Of a DNA stretch of 64,000 bases, positions 50,730 to 59,130 are shown in pieces. Every line of letters starts with the position of its first letter. Positions within the stretch are counted from its first letter, which is position 1. The translations under genes were made by a program, and so were the position numbers. Source of the stretch: Anaerolineales bacterium (GTDB taxonomy: Bacteria > Chloroflexota > Anaerolineae > Anaerolineales > Villigracilaceae). The notes under the pieces are model-generated. The model saw nothing but the letters and a program-made list of their open reading frames with translations. It ran no database searches and was not told the origin of the DNA. The DNA lies in contig CP129482.1 in assembly GCA_030583925.1 (NCBI GenBank), forward strand, positions 3,822,001 through 3,886,000, in the 5' to 3' direction.

Positions 50730-52540
50730 CGTTGGAGTTTTTTCTCCCAAATTTCCTTGTATTCCGGCAATTCTATCATCGGCGGGCGGACGCGCTCGGC
50801 GATCTCCTCCACGTCCAAAAAGTAGCCTCGCCTGTCGCTACGGATCAACTTCATCGAACGGTTCACATCCTCTAACACTTCGCGTCCGAAGCGTTTCTCC
50901 AATTTGTGCATCACGGTCTGGATGATGGCAAACGACATTTTACTCAACGCCTCCAGATGTTGGTTGTGATGAATCCGTTCCAGCAGATCCACCTGCGCGA
51001 TGGCGCTCAAACCGTAACGCTCATAAATATCAATCAGCAAACCGGTCTCCACCCCATAGCCGGAATAGAATGTCGCCTGTTCCAGCGCCTCGCGCCGACC
51101 GCCGTATTCGCCCGAGAGCGGCTGCACCACGCCGGAGAGTTCGGGATAGAACAAATTCAACAACGGACGCGCCGTCAACTCGGTGACGCGCCCTCCGCCG
51201 CCCACTTGCATCTTTGTGCCAACCTTCAACGGACGGCGGTAATACCCCTTCACAAATTGGATCTGCGGGTTTCGCAACAGTGGTCCGATGATGCCATACA
51301 CAAAACGCGGGTGGATATTCACGATGTCCGTGTCAATCCATATAATAATATCGCCTTTGGTCACGAGCAGGCTCTTCCACAACGCGTCGCCTTTGCCCCG
51401 CCGCGCGCCATAACGTTCGAGCAACTGCTGATGGATATACACCGGCACGCCCTCCTTTTCGGCGATCTCACGCGTGCGATCGGTAGAATTAGAATCGATC
51501 AATACGATCTCATCCAGCAGCGGCGTCCTCTCCATCAATTCCGTTTTCATCATACGGATCACATTACCCACTGTTTCTTCCTCGTTCAACGCGGGCAATG
51601 CGAGGCTGATCGTGAGACCCTGACTGCACTTCAACTCAACTTCATCGCGTAACCGATTGAACTCATCCGCGTGAAAAGTATTTTCGCCGAACCACTTATC
51701 CACCAAAATCGTGATCGCGTCCACGCCCGCAATTTCATCATAGACCTCATACGGAAACGGTCTGCCGCTCTTAACGGCGATCACTGCGCAATTCGCCTCG
51801 TGCAAAATTCGATCCGCCACCGACCCCAGCGAAGCCGAACTCGTGACAGGCTGTGACGTCGTCCCCAAAATGATCACATCCTTCTGCTTCGCGTGATTCA
51901 GGATGACCTGCGCCGCTTCTTCCGTGACTTCGACCTGCTTCTGCACCTCGGGCATTTGTTGCAACACCCGCTCCAACCCCTTAAACGGCGCGTCGAAATT
52001 CGACTTCGAATCTTCCGGACTGCGGATGTGGAGAGTCGTCACGCCTTTGGATTCGAGTCCCAACCCGACGCGCAACGCCAACTCGGCATGCGGACCGCCT
52101 CGTACCGGAACCAGAACCTGCTTCGGCTTCGTCGAAATTTTCCCCCGCACTAGCGCCACGTCGCAGGGCGGACGCACGAGCACGTCGCTTGCCGAGACGC
52201 GCAAGGCTTTGAGATGTGAATCAAACTCAAGGAGGAGAAGATCCGGCTTTTCATCCTGTAATAGTTTTGAGAGATGATTCCATGGCTCATAGTCCACGAT
52301 CACATGCGATTTGGAAGTCACGCGCGGATCTTTGCCAAAGATTCTCAACAAACGCCGCACCGCGCGCGCGGACGCCGCGCCCACGCTCAGCGACTGATCG
52401 GGCGGCACGACGACCACGCCAACGAGGATGATCTCGGCATCGAAATGCCGCGCCGCATCGAGCGCGTGGATGCCAGGACCTTCGTGAACCAGCGGGACGA
52501 GAATTGTGCGGATGGGCATAAACCCGGAATGTTTTTGCAT
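50726..52540 (-). CDS. Two USP domains fused to GpgS-like GT81 glycosyltransferase
   Basis: A 604-residue fusion. Residues 1-140 and about 140-260 are two universal stress protein-like domains (RTILVPLVHEGPGIHALDAA; QVLVPVRGGPHAELALRVGL; DVIILGTTSQPVTSSASLGS). Residues about 300-600 match glucosyl-3-phosphoglycerate synthase: TISLALPALNEEETVGNVIR, VLIDSNSTDRTREIA, IIWIDTDIVNIHPRFVYGI with the DxD motif, KGYYRRPLK, GVVQPLSGEYGGRREALEQ and GVETGLLIDIYERYGL. It likely transfers glucose from a nucleotide donor to 3-phosphoglycerate, the first step of glucosylglycerate. USP domains at the N-terminus are unusual for GpgS. The start at 52540 follows aaaggat; the gene overlaps nhaA downstream. Confidence 0.88.
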   Translation of the reverse strand: MQKHSGFMPIRTILVPLVHEGPGIHALDAARHFDAEIILVGVVVVPPDQSLSVGAASARAVRRLLRIFGKDPRVTSKSHVIVDYEPWNHLSKLLQDEKPDLLLLEFDSHLKALRVSASDVLVRPPCDVALVRGKISTKPKQVLVPVRGGPHAELALRVGLGLESKGVTTLHIRSPEDSKSNFDAPFKGLERVLQQMPEVQKQVEVTEEAAQVILNHAKQKDVIILGTTSQPVTSSASLGSVADRILHEANCAVIAVKSGRPFPYEVYDEIAGVDAITILVDKWFGENTFHADEFNRLRDEVELKCSQGLTISLALPALNEEETVGNVIRMMKTELMERTPLLDEIVLIDSNSTDRTREIAEKEGVPVYIHQQLLERYGARRGKGDALWKSLLVTKGDIIIWIDTDIVNIHPRFVYGIIGPLLRNPQIQFVKGYYRRPLKVGTKMQVGGGGRVTELTARPLLNLFYPELSGVVQPLSGEYGGRREALEQATFYSGYGVETGLLIDIYERYGLSAIAQVDLLERIHHNQHLEALSKMSFAIIQTVMHKLEKRFGREVLEDVNRSMKLIRSDRRGYFLDVEEIAERVRPPMIELPEYKEIWEKKLQR

Positions 52541-52544
52541 AAGG

Positions 52545-53762
52545 TTATCCTTTCAATAGCGGCGCAATGCGCTGGCGATAGATCGCTTCCCAACGGAAGG
52601 ATGCACGCGCCCGCATGGCAAGCCGCGCAGGCAGGGAAGCTTGAAAATGATTTACGATCAGCTTTGCAATCGTCTCAGGCTTTTCATCAGGTGAAAAGAA
52701 GACAGCGTCTTCATCGCCGATTTTTTTCAGCGGAGGAATATCCGCGCAGAAGGCGGGCAGATGACTAAACGCGGCTTCGAGCAGTGGAATGCCGAACCCT
52801 TCCTCGCGGCTGGGGAAGAACAGCGCGTCTGCCACGCGATAAAAATCCGCGATCACTTCATCAGGCAGGAAGTCGTCGTGCAACTCCGCCAGAAAATGCG
52901 CCGAGCCTTCCAGCTTTAATTGTTGACGCAAACCTTTGAGCCTCTCGAAGTATTCGACGTTGTTCCCGTTGTGCGGACCCAACGGACCCGTCACCACCAG
53001 CGCGGCTTGCGGAAAGTCCGTTTTCAGCGCGGCGAGAGTTTTCAACGCGAGTTCGATGTTCTTACGCGGCGTTACGCGGACGGGTAGGAGCAGAATCGGC
53101 GCGGCATCGAGTAGTTTCGTTTTTTCGAGCAGAAGTTCGGTCAATTTCTCCAGTTTGTAAAATTTTTCCGTATCTACGCCGTTCGCGACGACGCGGATAG
53201 AAGCCGGCTCGATCTTCATTAACTCTGCCAGTTCATCGCGGCGCAACTCTGAAACGGTAACATGCGTGAGGTTGCCCCAGTCGGTCTTGAGCAAATCCCA
53301 TGGGTAGCCTTCGTATAGTTCGTGCAGGTAGCGCGGGGTTGTCCATGCCAGATCATGATGCCAGAGAATCAAGCGCGGTAGTTTGTTCGATGCGTGAAGT
53401 CGGTGCAGGGCGGCGGTCAGCGCGAGGTTCTTGTTCAACGAACAGACGTTATGCGCGATGAGGAGGTCCACGCCTTGCAAGGCGGCTCTCAATTCGATCA
53501 CTAGTTTGTCGCGCACAATAGCGAATTCGTCTGTGATCTCTCCATGATCGAGCTCGTCCTTCACTAGCAACACGCGCCCGTGACGCGAATCGGCGTGCGG
53601 CAGGATGATCAACGGTATCCGTTCGCTCATTGCCTCGCCGCGCGCTGCAACCAGCCGCACGGAATGTCCGTGCGCGATCATCAACCGCGCGTGGTGGGCG
53701 ATGACGCTTTCCACGCCGCCGACGATGGGAGGGACGGAGTAATGCAGGAGGGCAATGTTCAT
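52545..53762 (-). CDS. Glycosyltransferase family 4
   Basis: A 405-residue GT4 enzyme. N-terminal: LLHYSVPPIVGGVESVIAHH, with the glycine-rich acceptor loop. C-terminal: LLLPVRVTPRKNIELALKTL, LVVTGPLGPHNGNNVEYFER and ADALFFPSREEGFGIPLLEA with the EGFGxPxxE donor-binding Glu. It precedes the GpgS fusion by 4 bp on the same strand and so probably acts in the same pathway, though it may instead make a cell-surface glycan. Confidence 0.86.
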   Translation of the reverse strand: MNIALLHYSVPPIVGGVESVIAHHARLMIAHGHSVRLVAARGEAMSERIPLIILPHADSRHGRVLLVKDELDHGEITDEFAIVRDKLVIELRAALQGVDLLIAHNVCSLNKNLALTAALHRLHASNKLPRLILWHHDLAWTTPRYLHELYEGYPWDLLKTDWGNLTHVTVSELRRDELAELMKIEPASIRVVANGVDTEKFYKLEKLTELLLEKTKLLDAAPILLLPVRVTPRKNIELALKTLAALKTDFPQAALVVTGPLGPHNGNNVEYFERLKGLRQQLKLEGSAHFLAELHDDFLPDEVIADFYRVADALFFPSREEGFGIPLLEAAFSHLPAFCADIPPLKKIGDEDAVFFSPDEKPETIAKLIVNHFQASLPARLAMRARASFRWEAIYRQRIAPLLKG

Positions 53763-53787
53763 AAAAATTCAATTTCCTATTTGTACT

Positions 53788-53911
53788 CGTTGGTCGAGAC
53801 GCAAGCAGTCGAGACCAACGATGTTCAAAAGTAATCTTGTAACAAAATTACTCTGCTTATCGGTGGTTTCGATACGACATGCGACGATCACGCATGTCTA
53901 CTCAACCACCG
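53788..53911. repeat. Two inverted repeats, GGTCGAGAC and GGTGGTTTCGATAC types
   Basis: 53788-53820 pairs cgttggtc with gaccaacg. 53861-53911 pairs cggtggtttcgatacgacat with atgtctactcaaccaccg. Both belong to the family also found at 31116-31168 and 42602-42752. They occupy the gap between two GT genes. Confidence 0.7.
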
Positions 53912-53913
53912 TA

Positions 53914-55257
53914 CTAAACCTGATACCCCAAACAGTCCGCGACGATGGATTCGAGACGATACTGTAAGACCGTGTACGAGAAATATCGTTTGGCAAGTTG
54001 GTAGTTCATTTCCGTCCACTCCAAAGTTTGCTCAGGATTTTTTAAGGCATTGCGCGTTGCGGCGAGGGCGCTGTTGCTGATGAAGCCGTCGAACCAGAGG
54101 GTACGGAAGCCTTTCGGCTTGATATCTACTTCGTAGATGGAGTAGTTGTTGACGAGAACCAGTCGGCGGAAATAGACCGCCTCAAGAAATGCGTTGCCAA
54201 AACCTTCGATGGTCGATGGATATGTGACCAAATCGGCGTGAGGGTATACATCTTCGAGTGTGTAAATCTTTTTGCCGTCCGCCGTGACGCCGCGCCGACT
54301 TTGCACTTGGTCCGCTTCAAATCGCACAGTCACATTGAGCAAATCAGCATACTCTTGAACGCGTTGTTCGTATTCCGTGCCTTCATCGCCAGCGGCATGT
54401 GAGATGATGAGTTTAGCGGGCAGGTCGAGGCGACGCATCAACTCGATGGCGTGTTCGATTCCCTTGCGCTGGATGACGCGCGTCGGTTGCAGGAAAAAAT
54501 ATTCCCCGTCGCGAATGTCGAAGTCGGCGCGCACAGTTTCACTGTAGGAATCTGAAGCGGGCGGAGGCGAGTCGAAATCCATCACGTTGGGAATCACCCG
54601 CGCTGAAATCCCATAGCGCGAAGCGACCTGCTGTGCCTGCACGGTGTTGATGACCACGTGCCGAATTGAAGGCAGGGTGGGCGGGAACGCGGCGGCGAGG
54701 TAGTCGTTCACGCAGTTGACTTGAAAACGTTGGCGCTCCCAATGAAAATCGTGATGATGCGCAATGGTGGGGTAGCCCGTCTCGGCGATGAACTCGGTGA
54801 GGGCAAGCCCGAGCGGAAGGTTGAGCGGAATCGTCAGCGCGTTTTCGACGATGAGAATCTCCAACTCGAAGCGGCGCGCGAATTCATACAACTGCTCTTT
54901 GAAATATTCTTTGAGTTCGTTCACGCGGCGCGTCATCTGCGGCGGACGGACGTAGATCGAGAAAAAATCCTTGTGCAGATGCGCCAGTTCAGGATGCGCG
55001 GCGCGCGCATCTTTTGTGACCGTCCAACTGCCCGAATAGGCTTGTTGATTTAATTTATCAATTTCAGGATGACGATAGAACGCTTCAGGCACGACGTGGG
55101 ACTGGTCCGCCCCTCGGTCGCATTGACCCGCAAAGTAAAAGCATTTGTGCCCCATGCGTTCGAGCACGGTCGCCCATTTTTCCGTTTCGAGCGAGACGCC
55201 GTCGGTGCCTGCGAAACGGGTGGAGATGAAGCCGATGTTGTGGGAGGAGGGTGTCAT
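53914..55257 (-). CDS. GT4 glycosyltransferase, candidate mannosylglucosylglycerate synthase-like
   Basis: A 447-residue GT-B glycosyltransferase starting MTPSSHNIGFISTRFAGTDG then VSLETEKWATVL. The donor domain has YFFLQPTRVIQRKGIEHAIE, KLIISHAAGDEGTEYEQRV, and DLVTYPSTIEGFGNAFLEAV with the EGFG-x-E motif. The overall start and length are like enzymes that add a second sugar (mannose) to glucosylglycerate. The neighbours, a GpgS fusion and a GH13_18 phosphorylase, support this, but the sugar is an inference. It lies on the same strand as its neighbours. Confidence 0.78.
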   Translation of the reverse strand: MTPSSHNIGFISTRFAGTDGVSLETEKWATVLERMGHKCFYFAGQCDRGADQSHVVPEAFYRHPEIDKLNQQAYSGSWTVTKDARAAHPELAHLHKDFFSIYVRPPQMTRRVNELKEYFKEQLYEFARRFELEILIVENALTIPLNLPLGLALTEFIAETGYPTIAHHHDFHWERQRFQVNCVNDYLAAAFPPTLPSIRHVVINTVQAQQVASRYGISARVIPNVMDFDSPPPASDSYSETVRADFDIRDGEYFFLQPTRVIQRKGIEHAIELMRRLDLPAKLIISHAAGDEGTEYEQRVQEYADLLNVTVRFEADQVQSRRGVTADGKKIYTLEDVYPHADLVTYPSTIEGFGNAFLEAVYFRRLVLVNNYSIYEVDIKPKGFRTLWFDGFISNSALAATRNALKNPEQTLEWTEMNYQLAKRYFSYTVLQYRLESIVADCLGYQV

Positions 55258-55280
55258 GTTGTTTGCCTCTACTGGTTATG

Positions 55281-55387
55281 ATGTCGTTGCGAGGAGCCCG
55301 AAGGGCGACGAAGCAATCTCCTGTGTTTAAAAATATCTCTATTAACAGGAGATTGCTTCGTGACGCTAAAGCGCCACTCGCAACGAC
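55281..55387. repeat. Inverted repeat, GTCATTGCGAG/GAAGCAATC family
   Basis: cgttgcgaggagcccgaagg and cgacgaagcaatctcctg on the left mirror caggagattgcttcgtgac and gcgccactcgcaacg on the right. Same family as 515-606. Confidence 0.75.
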
Positions 55388-55396
55388 ATGGTTAAA

Positions 55397-57118
55397 TTAT
55401 TTTATCCACAAAACTTGATATGGCTCAAGCGTGAGATTTGAAACTTGAATTTCTTGACTCGTGAAAAGATCAATCGCCGATTCGTAACTTGTCGAAAACG
55501 AAACCTGTTTCTGGCTGACGTTGTGTAAACACAGCACACGTGATTTTTCGTCGGGCGAGATGCGCTCTACGGCAAAGATGGACGGATGCAGATCCAAAAC
55601 TGTTTGTCGTCCGTGCGGGTGAAACGCGGGGGTTTTACTTCGGGCTTTGAGCAATTGACTAAATTTTGCAAAAACTTTGCGGCGGAGCGAGTTTTCATCC
55701 GCAAGTTCTCTTTGCAAATTATCCATTTTCAACTTCTCGCGGTTGATGGTGCGATTGCGCCCTGTTTGTTTGACGCCTTCGAGCCAGCCGCGCGAGCCGA
55801 AGAGGCTGTGAAAGTAAATGCCTGGCACGCCGACGATAGAGAGCATGATAGCATGAGCGGCGAGGAAGCGATTCACGTGTAAATCCAATGATTCAACGCC
55901 CGCCGCCGAAGACGGTGGCTGGAGCAATGATGGAAGCAAGTTTTTGGGATTCGAGAGCGCGTCGAAATAATTGATGTTCATCTCGTAGGGACTTTGCGTC
56001 CCGTCGGCGTTTTGTTTGTAGGAGATAAAGCCGCCGTGTTCGAGAATCTTGTTCACCAGCGAGTCGATTTCTTCGTTCGAGAGGATTCCCCGCGCGGGAT
56101 TCAGCCCGATCCCGTCGTGCGAGGCGAGGAAGTTGAAGAAGGTCGTTTTGTCGGAGGGCAGGGTCAATGTCTTCGCCCATGCGGAGAGCGTGCGGGCGTC
56201 GCCTGTGTGGAAGGCATGAAGAGTGAGAGGAGGCAAAGCAAAGTTGTAGACGAGTTGCGCTTCGTTAGCGCCGTCGCCGAAGTAGGAGATGTTGTCCACG
56301 TGCGGGACGTTCGTCTCGGTGATGAGATGCACATGCGGCGCGACCTCGTCCAATGCGGCGCGCAGGAATTGAACGACGGCGTGGGTTTGCGGGAGGTGGA
56401 TGCAGGTCGTGCCGATCTCTTTCCACAGATAGGCAATCGCATCGAGACGGATGAACTCCGCGCCGCGCTCGGCGTAGAGCAGGAGAATATCAAGGATTTC
56501 GAGCAGGACTTCGGGATTTTTGAAGTTGAGGTCAATCTGATCGGCGCTAAAAGTCGTCCACACTTTTTTCTCGCCAGAGGGAGTTTGAAACGGCGTGAGC
56601 AAAGGCAACGCGCGCGGACGAACAACCTGCGAAAGATTCGGCTCGCCCTCGACGGTGATGAAATAATCACGATAACGGGAATCGTCCTGCAAAAATTTCT
56701 GGAACCATTCGCTCTGCGACGAAATGTGATTGATCACCGCGTCGAACATCAAACGGAAGTTTTGCAGCGCCGAGACATCGTCCCAGCCGCCGAGAGCGGG
56801 ATCAATTCGGCGATAGTCAACGACAGAGAAGCCATCGTCGGAGGTCCACGGGTAGAAGGGCAAGATGTGAATCCCGCTGACGATGTCGGTCAGATATTGA
56901 TCACAAAACTTTTTGAGCGTTTGCAACGGCTCTTCGTTCGGCGACTGGACTTGGTCGCCGTAGAGGATGAGGAGCGAGTCGCGCTGGCTGAGTCTGCCGT
57001 CCCGTGGAGAGATGCGGGCGCGGTAGTCCGCGAGAAGAGCTTGGACTCGATCCAGCAGTCGAGCGGCTTGGTCTTCTCCGTAAAGGAAAGTGAGGTGATG
57101 CAATAAAATATTTGACAT
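55397..57118 (-). CDS. GH13_18 phosphorylase, probable glucosylglycerate phosphorylase
   Basis: A 573-residue alpha-amylase-fold enzyme of subfamily GH13_18 (sucrose phosphorylase group). Landmarks are SGIHILPFYPWTSDDGFSVV, the catalytic nucleophile Asp in GAEFIRLDAIAYLWKEIGT, the acid/base Glu in HLITETNVPHVDNISYFG, and the third Asp in FFNFLASHDGIGLNPARG. Some GH13_18 members cleave glucosylglycerate with phosphate; next to a GpgS-like gene this function is more likely than sucrose. It sits two genes upstream of the GpgS gene on the same strand and could recycle the osmolyte when stress ends. Substrate needs testing. Confidence 0.82.
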   Translation of the reverse strand: MSNILLHHLTFLYGEDQAARLLDRVQALLADYRARISPRDGRLSQRDSLLILYGDQVQSPNEEPLQTLKKFCDQYLTDIVSGIHILPFYPWTSDDGFSVVDYRRIDPALGGWDDVSALQNFRLMFDAVINHISSQSEWFQKFLQDDSRYRDYFITVEGEPNLSQVVRPRALPLLTPFQTPSGEKKVWTTFSADQIDLNFKNPEVLLEILDILLLYAERGAEFIRLDAIAYLWKEIGTTCIHLPQTHAVVQFLRAALDEVAPHVHLITETNVPHVDNISYFGDGANEAQLVYNFALPPLTLHAFHTGDARTLSAWAKTLTLPSDKTTFFNFLASHDGIGLNPARGILSNEEIDSLVNKILEHGGFISYKQNADGTQSPYEMNINYFDALSNPKNLLPSLLQPPSSAAGVESLDLHVNRFLAAHAIMLSIVGVPGIYFHSLFGSRGWLEGVKQTGRNRTINREKLKMDNLQRELADENSLRRKVFAKFSQLLKARSKTPAFHPHGRQTVLDLHPSIFAVERISPDEKSRVLCLHNVSQKQVSFSTSYESAIDLFTSQEIQVSNLTLEPYQVLWIK

Positions 57119-57210
57119 GCTGATAGATTCGATTCATTTACCCCTGTGCATGATTCGATATGAGAAATTTTATACCATAAGATTTTTAACTTGTGATTAA
57201 TTCTCATCGC

Positions 57211-57242
57211 AAAAAAGCCCTCGCCGTTTTGACGAGGGCTTC
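57211..57242 (-). terminator. Intrinsic terminator after ABC operon
   Basis: On the minus strand aagccctcgtc pairs with cgagggctttttt, loop about 7, followed by T6. About 25 bp past the ABC gene stop at 57268. Confidence 0.85.
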
Positions 57243-57267
57243 ACAAAATTAGCGGCGCATACGCGTT

Positions 57268-59130
57268 CTACGCTACAGCCGCCATTTCCTCTTGTATCTC
57301 GAACTGGCTGTTGTACAGTTCGGCATAGAAGCCGCCTTTTTCGAGCAGTTCGGTATGCGTGCCTTGTTCGACAATGTCGCCGTGATTCATCACGAGGATC
57401 AAGTCGGCGTTGCGGATTGTGGACAAGCGATGCGCGATGACAAAACTGGTACGGTTCTTCATCAGGCTATCCATGGCGCGTTGGATCAGGATCTCGGTGC
57501 GGGTGTCAACCGAACTGGTCGCCTCGTCGAGGATCAGGATTTTTGGGTCGGCAAGGAAAGCGCGTGCAATGGTCAGCAACTGCATCTGTCCTTGTGAGAT
57601 GTTGGTGGTCTCTTCGTTGAGCGTCATGCGATAGCCGTCTGGCAGGGTGTGGACAAAGTGATCCACGTGCGCCATTTTCGCCGCGGCGATAACTTCCTCG
57701 TCGGTGGCGTCCGGGCGGCCGTAACGGATGTTCTCCATGATGGTGTCGTTATAGAGCCACGTATCCTGCAAGACCATGCCGAACATCTTGCGCAAATCCT
57801 TGCGGGTATAGTCGCGGATGTCGTGACCGTCCACGAGGATCGAACCGCTGTTCACATCGTAGAAACGCATCAGCAGTTTGACCATGGTGGTCTTGCCCGC
57901 GCCGGTCGGACCGACGATGGCAACCTTCTGACCGGCTTTCGCCTCGGCGGAGAAATCGTTGATGATGATCTTATCTTCCTTGTAGCCGAAGCGGACGTCG
58001 CGGAATTCCACATGTCCCTGCGCCGATTCGAGTTTGACCGGGTTTTGAGTCTCGGAGATTTCTTCCGCTTCCTCGAGGAACTCGAACACGCGCTCAGCCG
58101 CCGCGGCAGTCTGTTGCAGAATGTTGGAAATGTTCGCCAACTGCATGATCGGTTGGTTGAACGAGCGCACATACTGGATGAACGCCTGAATATCGCCGAC
58201 CGTGATCCTGCCTCTGACGGCGAGATATCCGCCGAGGATGGCGACCGCCACATACCCGAGGTTGCCGATGAACATCATGATCGGCATCATCATGCCGGAG
58301 AGAAACTGGGACTTCCACGCCACGCTGTAGAGCACGTTGTTCGACTCGTCGAACTTTTTGATGCTTTCCTCTTCGCCATTGAAGGCTTTCATGACGATGT
58401 GACCGCCATACATTTCCTCAACGTGCCCGTTGACGTGCCCGAGATAATCCTGCTGTTGTTTGAAGAATTTTTGCGACTGCCGCACGATCAGCAAGACCGC
58501 CAGCATCGAAAGCGGAATGACGATCAGCGCCACCAGCGTCATCGACCAACTGATGGATAACATCATGACCAGGACGCCGATCACGGTCACGAACGACGTG
58601 ATGACCTGCGTCAGGCTTTGGCTGAGGGTCTGATTGACCGTGTCCACGTCGTTGGTGATGCGCGAAAGCACTTCGCCATGGGTGGTGCCGTCGAAATATT
58701 TCAACGGCATACGGTTCATCTTTTCGGAGATGTCGCGGCGGAAGCGATAAGCAATGTTCGTAGACACGTTCGCCATAATCCAGCCTTGAATGTAGGCAAA
58801 TAGCGACGAAACCACATACAGCCCAAGAGTGAGGAGAATGATGCGCCCGATGGATGCAAAGTCAATCGAGCCTGTGCCGCCGATCTGGGCGATCACACCC
58901 TCGAACAGTTTGGTGGTCGCTTCGCCGAGAATTTTCGGTCCGGCGATGTTGGCGGCGGTCGAAGCGATCGCAAAGACAAAGACGACCATGATCGTAGCCC
59001 TGTACTTGCCCAGGTAGGCGATCAACTTCTTCATCGTGCCCTTAAAGTTCTGGGCTTTGTCGCCGGGCATCACCATGCCATGCCCCATGGGACTGCGTGG
59101 CTGTCCGGCGGATCTATTTTGCATCATCAT
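57268..59130 (-). CDS. Heterodimeric ABC exporter subunit B
   Basis: A 620-residue ABC half-transporter with six membrane spans (about residues 40-340) and an ATP-binding domain. Walker A VAIVGPTGAGKTTMVKLL, signature TTNISQGQMQLLTIARAFL (ISQGQ in place of LSGGQ), Walker B ILILDEATSSVD with the catalytic Glu, and switch IAHRLSTI. It complements the other subunit, whose Walker B lacks Glu but has a normal signature, so together they would form one working and one degenerate ATP site, as in TM287/288 and LmrCD. The N-terminal MMMQNRSAGQPRSPMGHGMV is unusual. Gene overlaps the upstream subunit gene by 4 bp. Confidence 0.93.
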   Translation of the reverse strand: MMMQNRSAGQPRSPMGHGMVMPGDKAQNFKGTMKKLIAYLGKYRATIMVVFVFAIASTAANIAGPKILGEATTKLFEGVIAQIGGTGSIDFASIGRIILLTLGLYVVSSLFAYIQGWIMANVSTNIAYRFRRDISEKMNRMPLKYFDGTTHGEVLSRITNDVDTVNQTLSQSLTQVITSFVTVIGVLVMMLSISWSMTLVALIVIPLSMLAVLLIVRQSQKFFKQQQDYLGHVNGHVEEMYGGHIVMKAFNGEEESIKKFDESNNVLYSVAWKSQFLSGMMMPIMMFIGNLGYVAVAILGGYLAVRGRITVGDIQAFIQYVRSFNQPIMQLANISNILQQTAAAAERVFEFLEEAEEISETQNPVKLESAQGHVEFRDVRFGYKEDKIIINDFSAEAKAGQKVAIVGPTGAGKTTMVKLLMRFYDVNSGSILVDGHDIRDYTRKDLRKMFGMVLQDTWLYNDTIMENIRYGRPDATDEEVIAAAKMAHVDHFVHTLPDGYRMTLNEETTNISQGQMQLLTIARAFLADPKILILDEATSSVDTRTEILIQRAMDSLMKNRTSFVIAHRLSTIRNADLILVMNHGDIVEQGTHTELLEKGGFYAELYNSQFEIQEEMAAVA

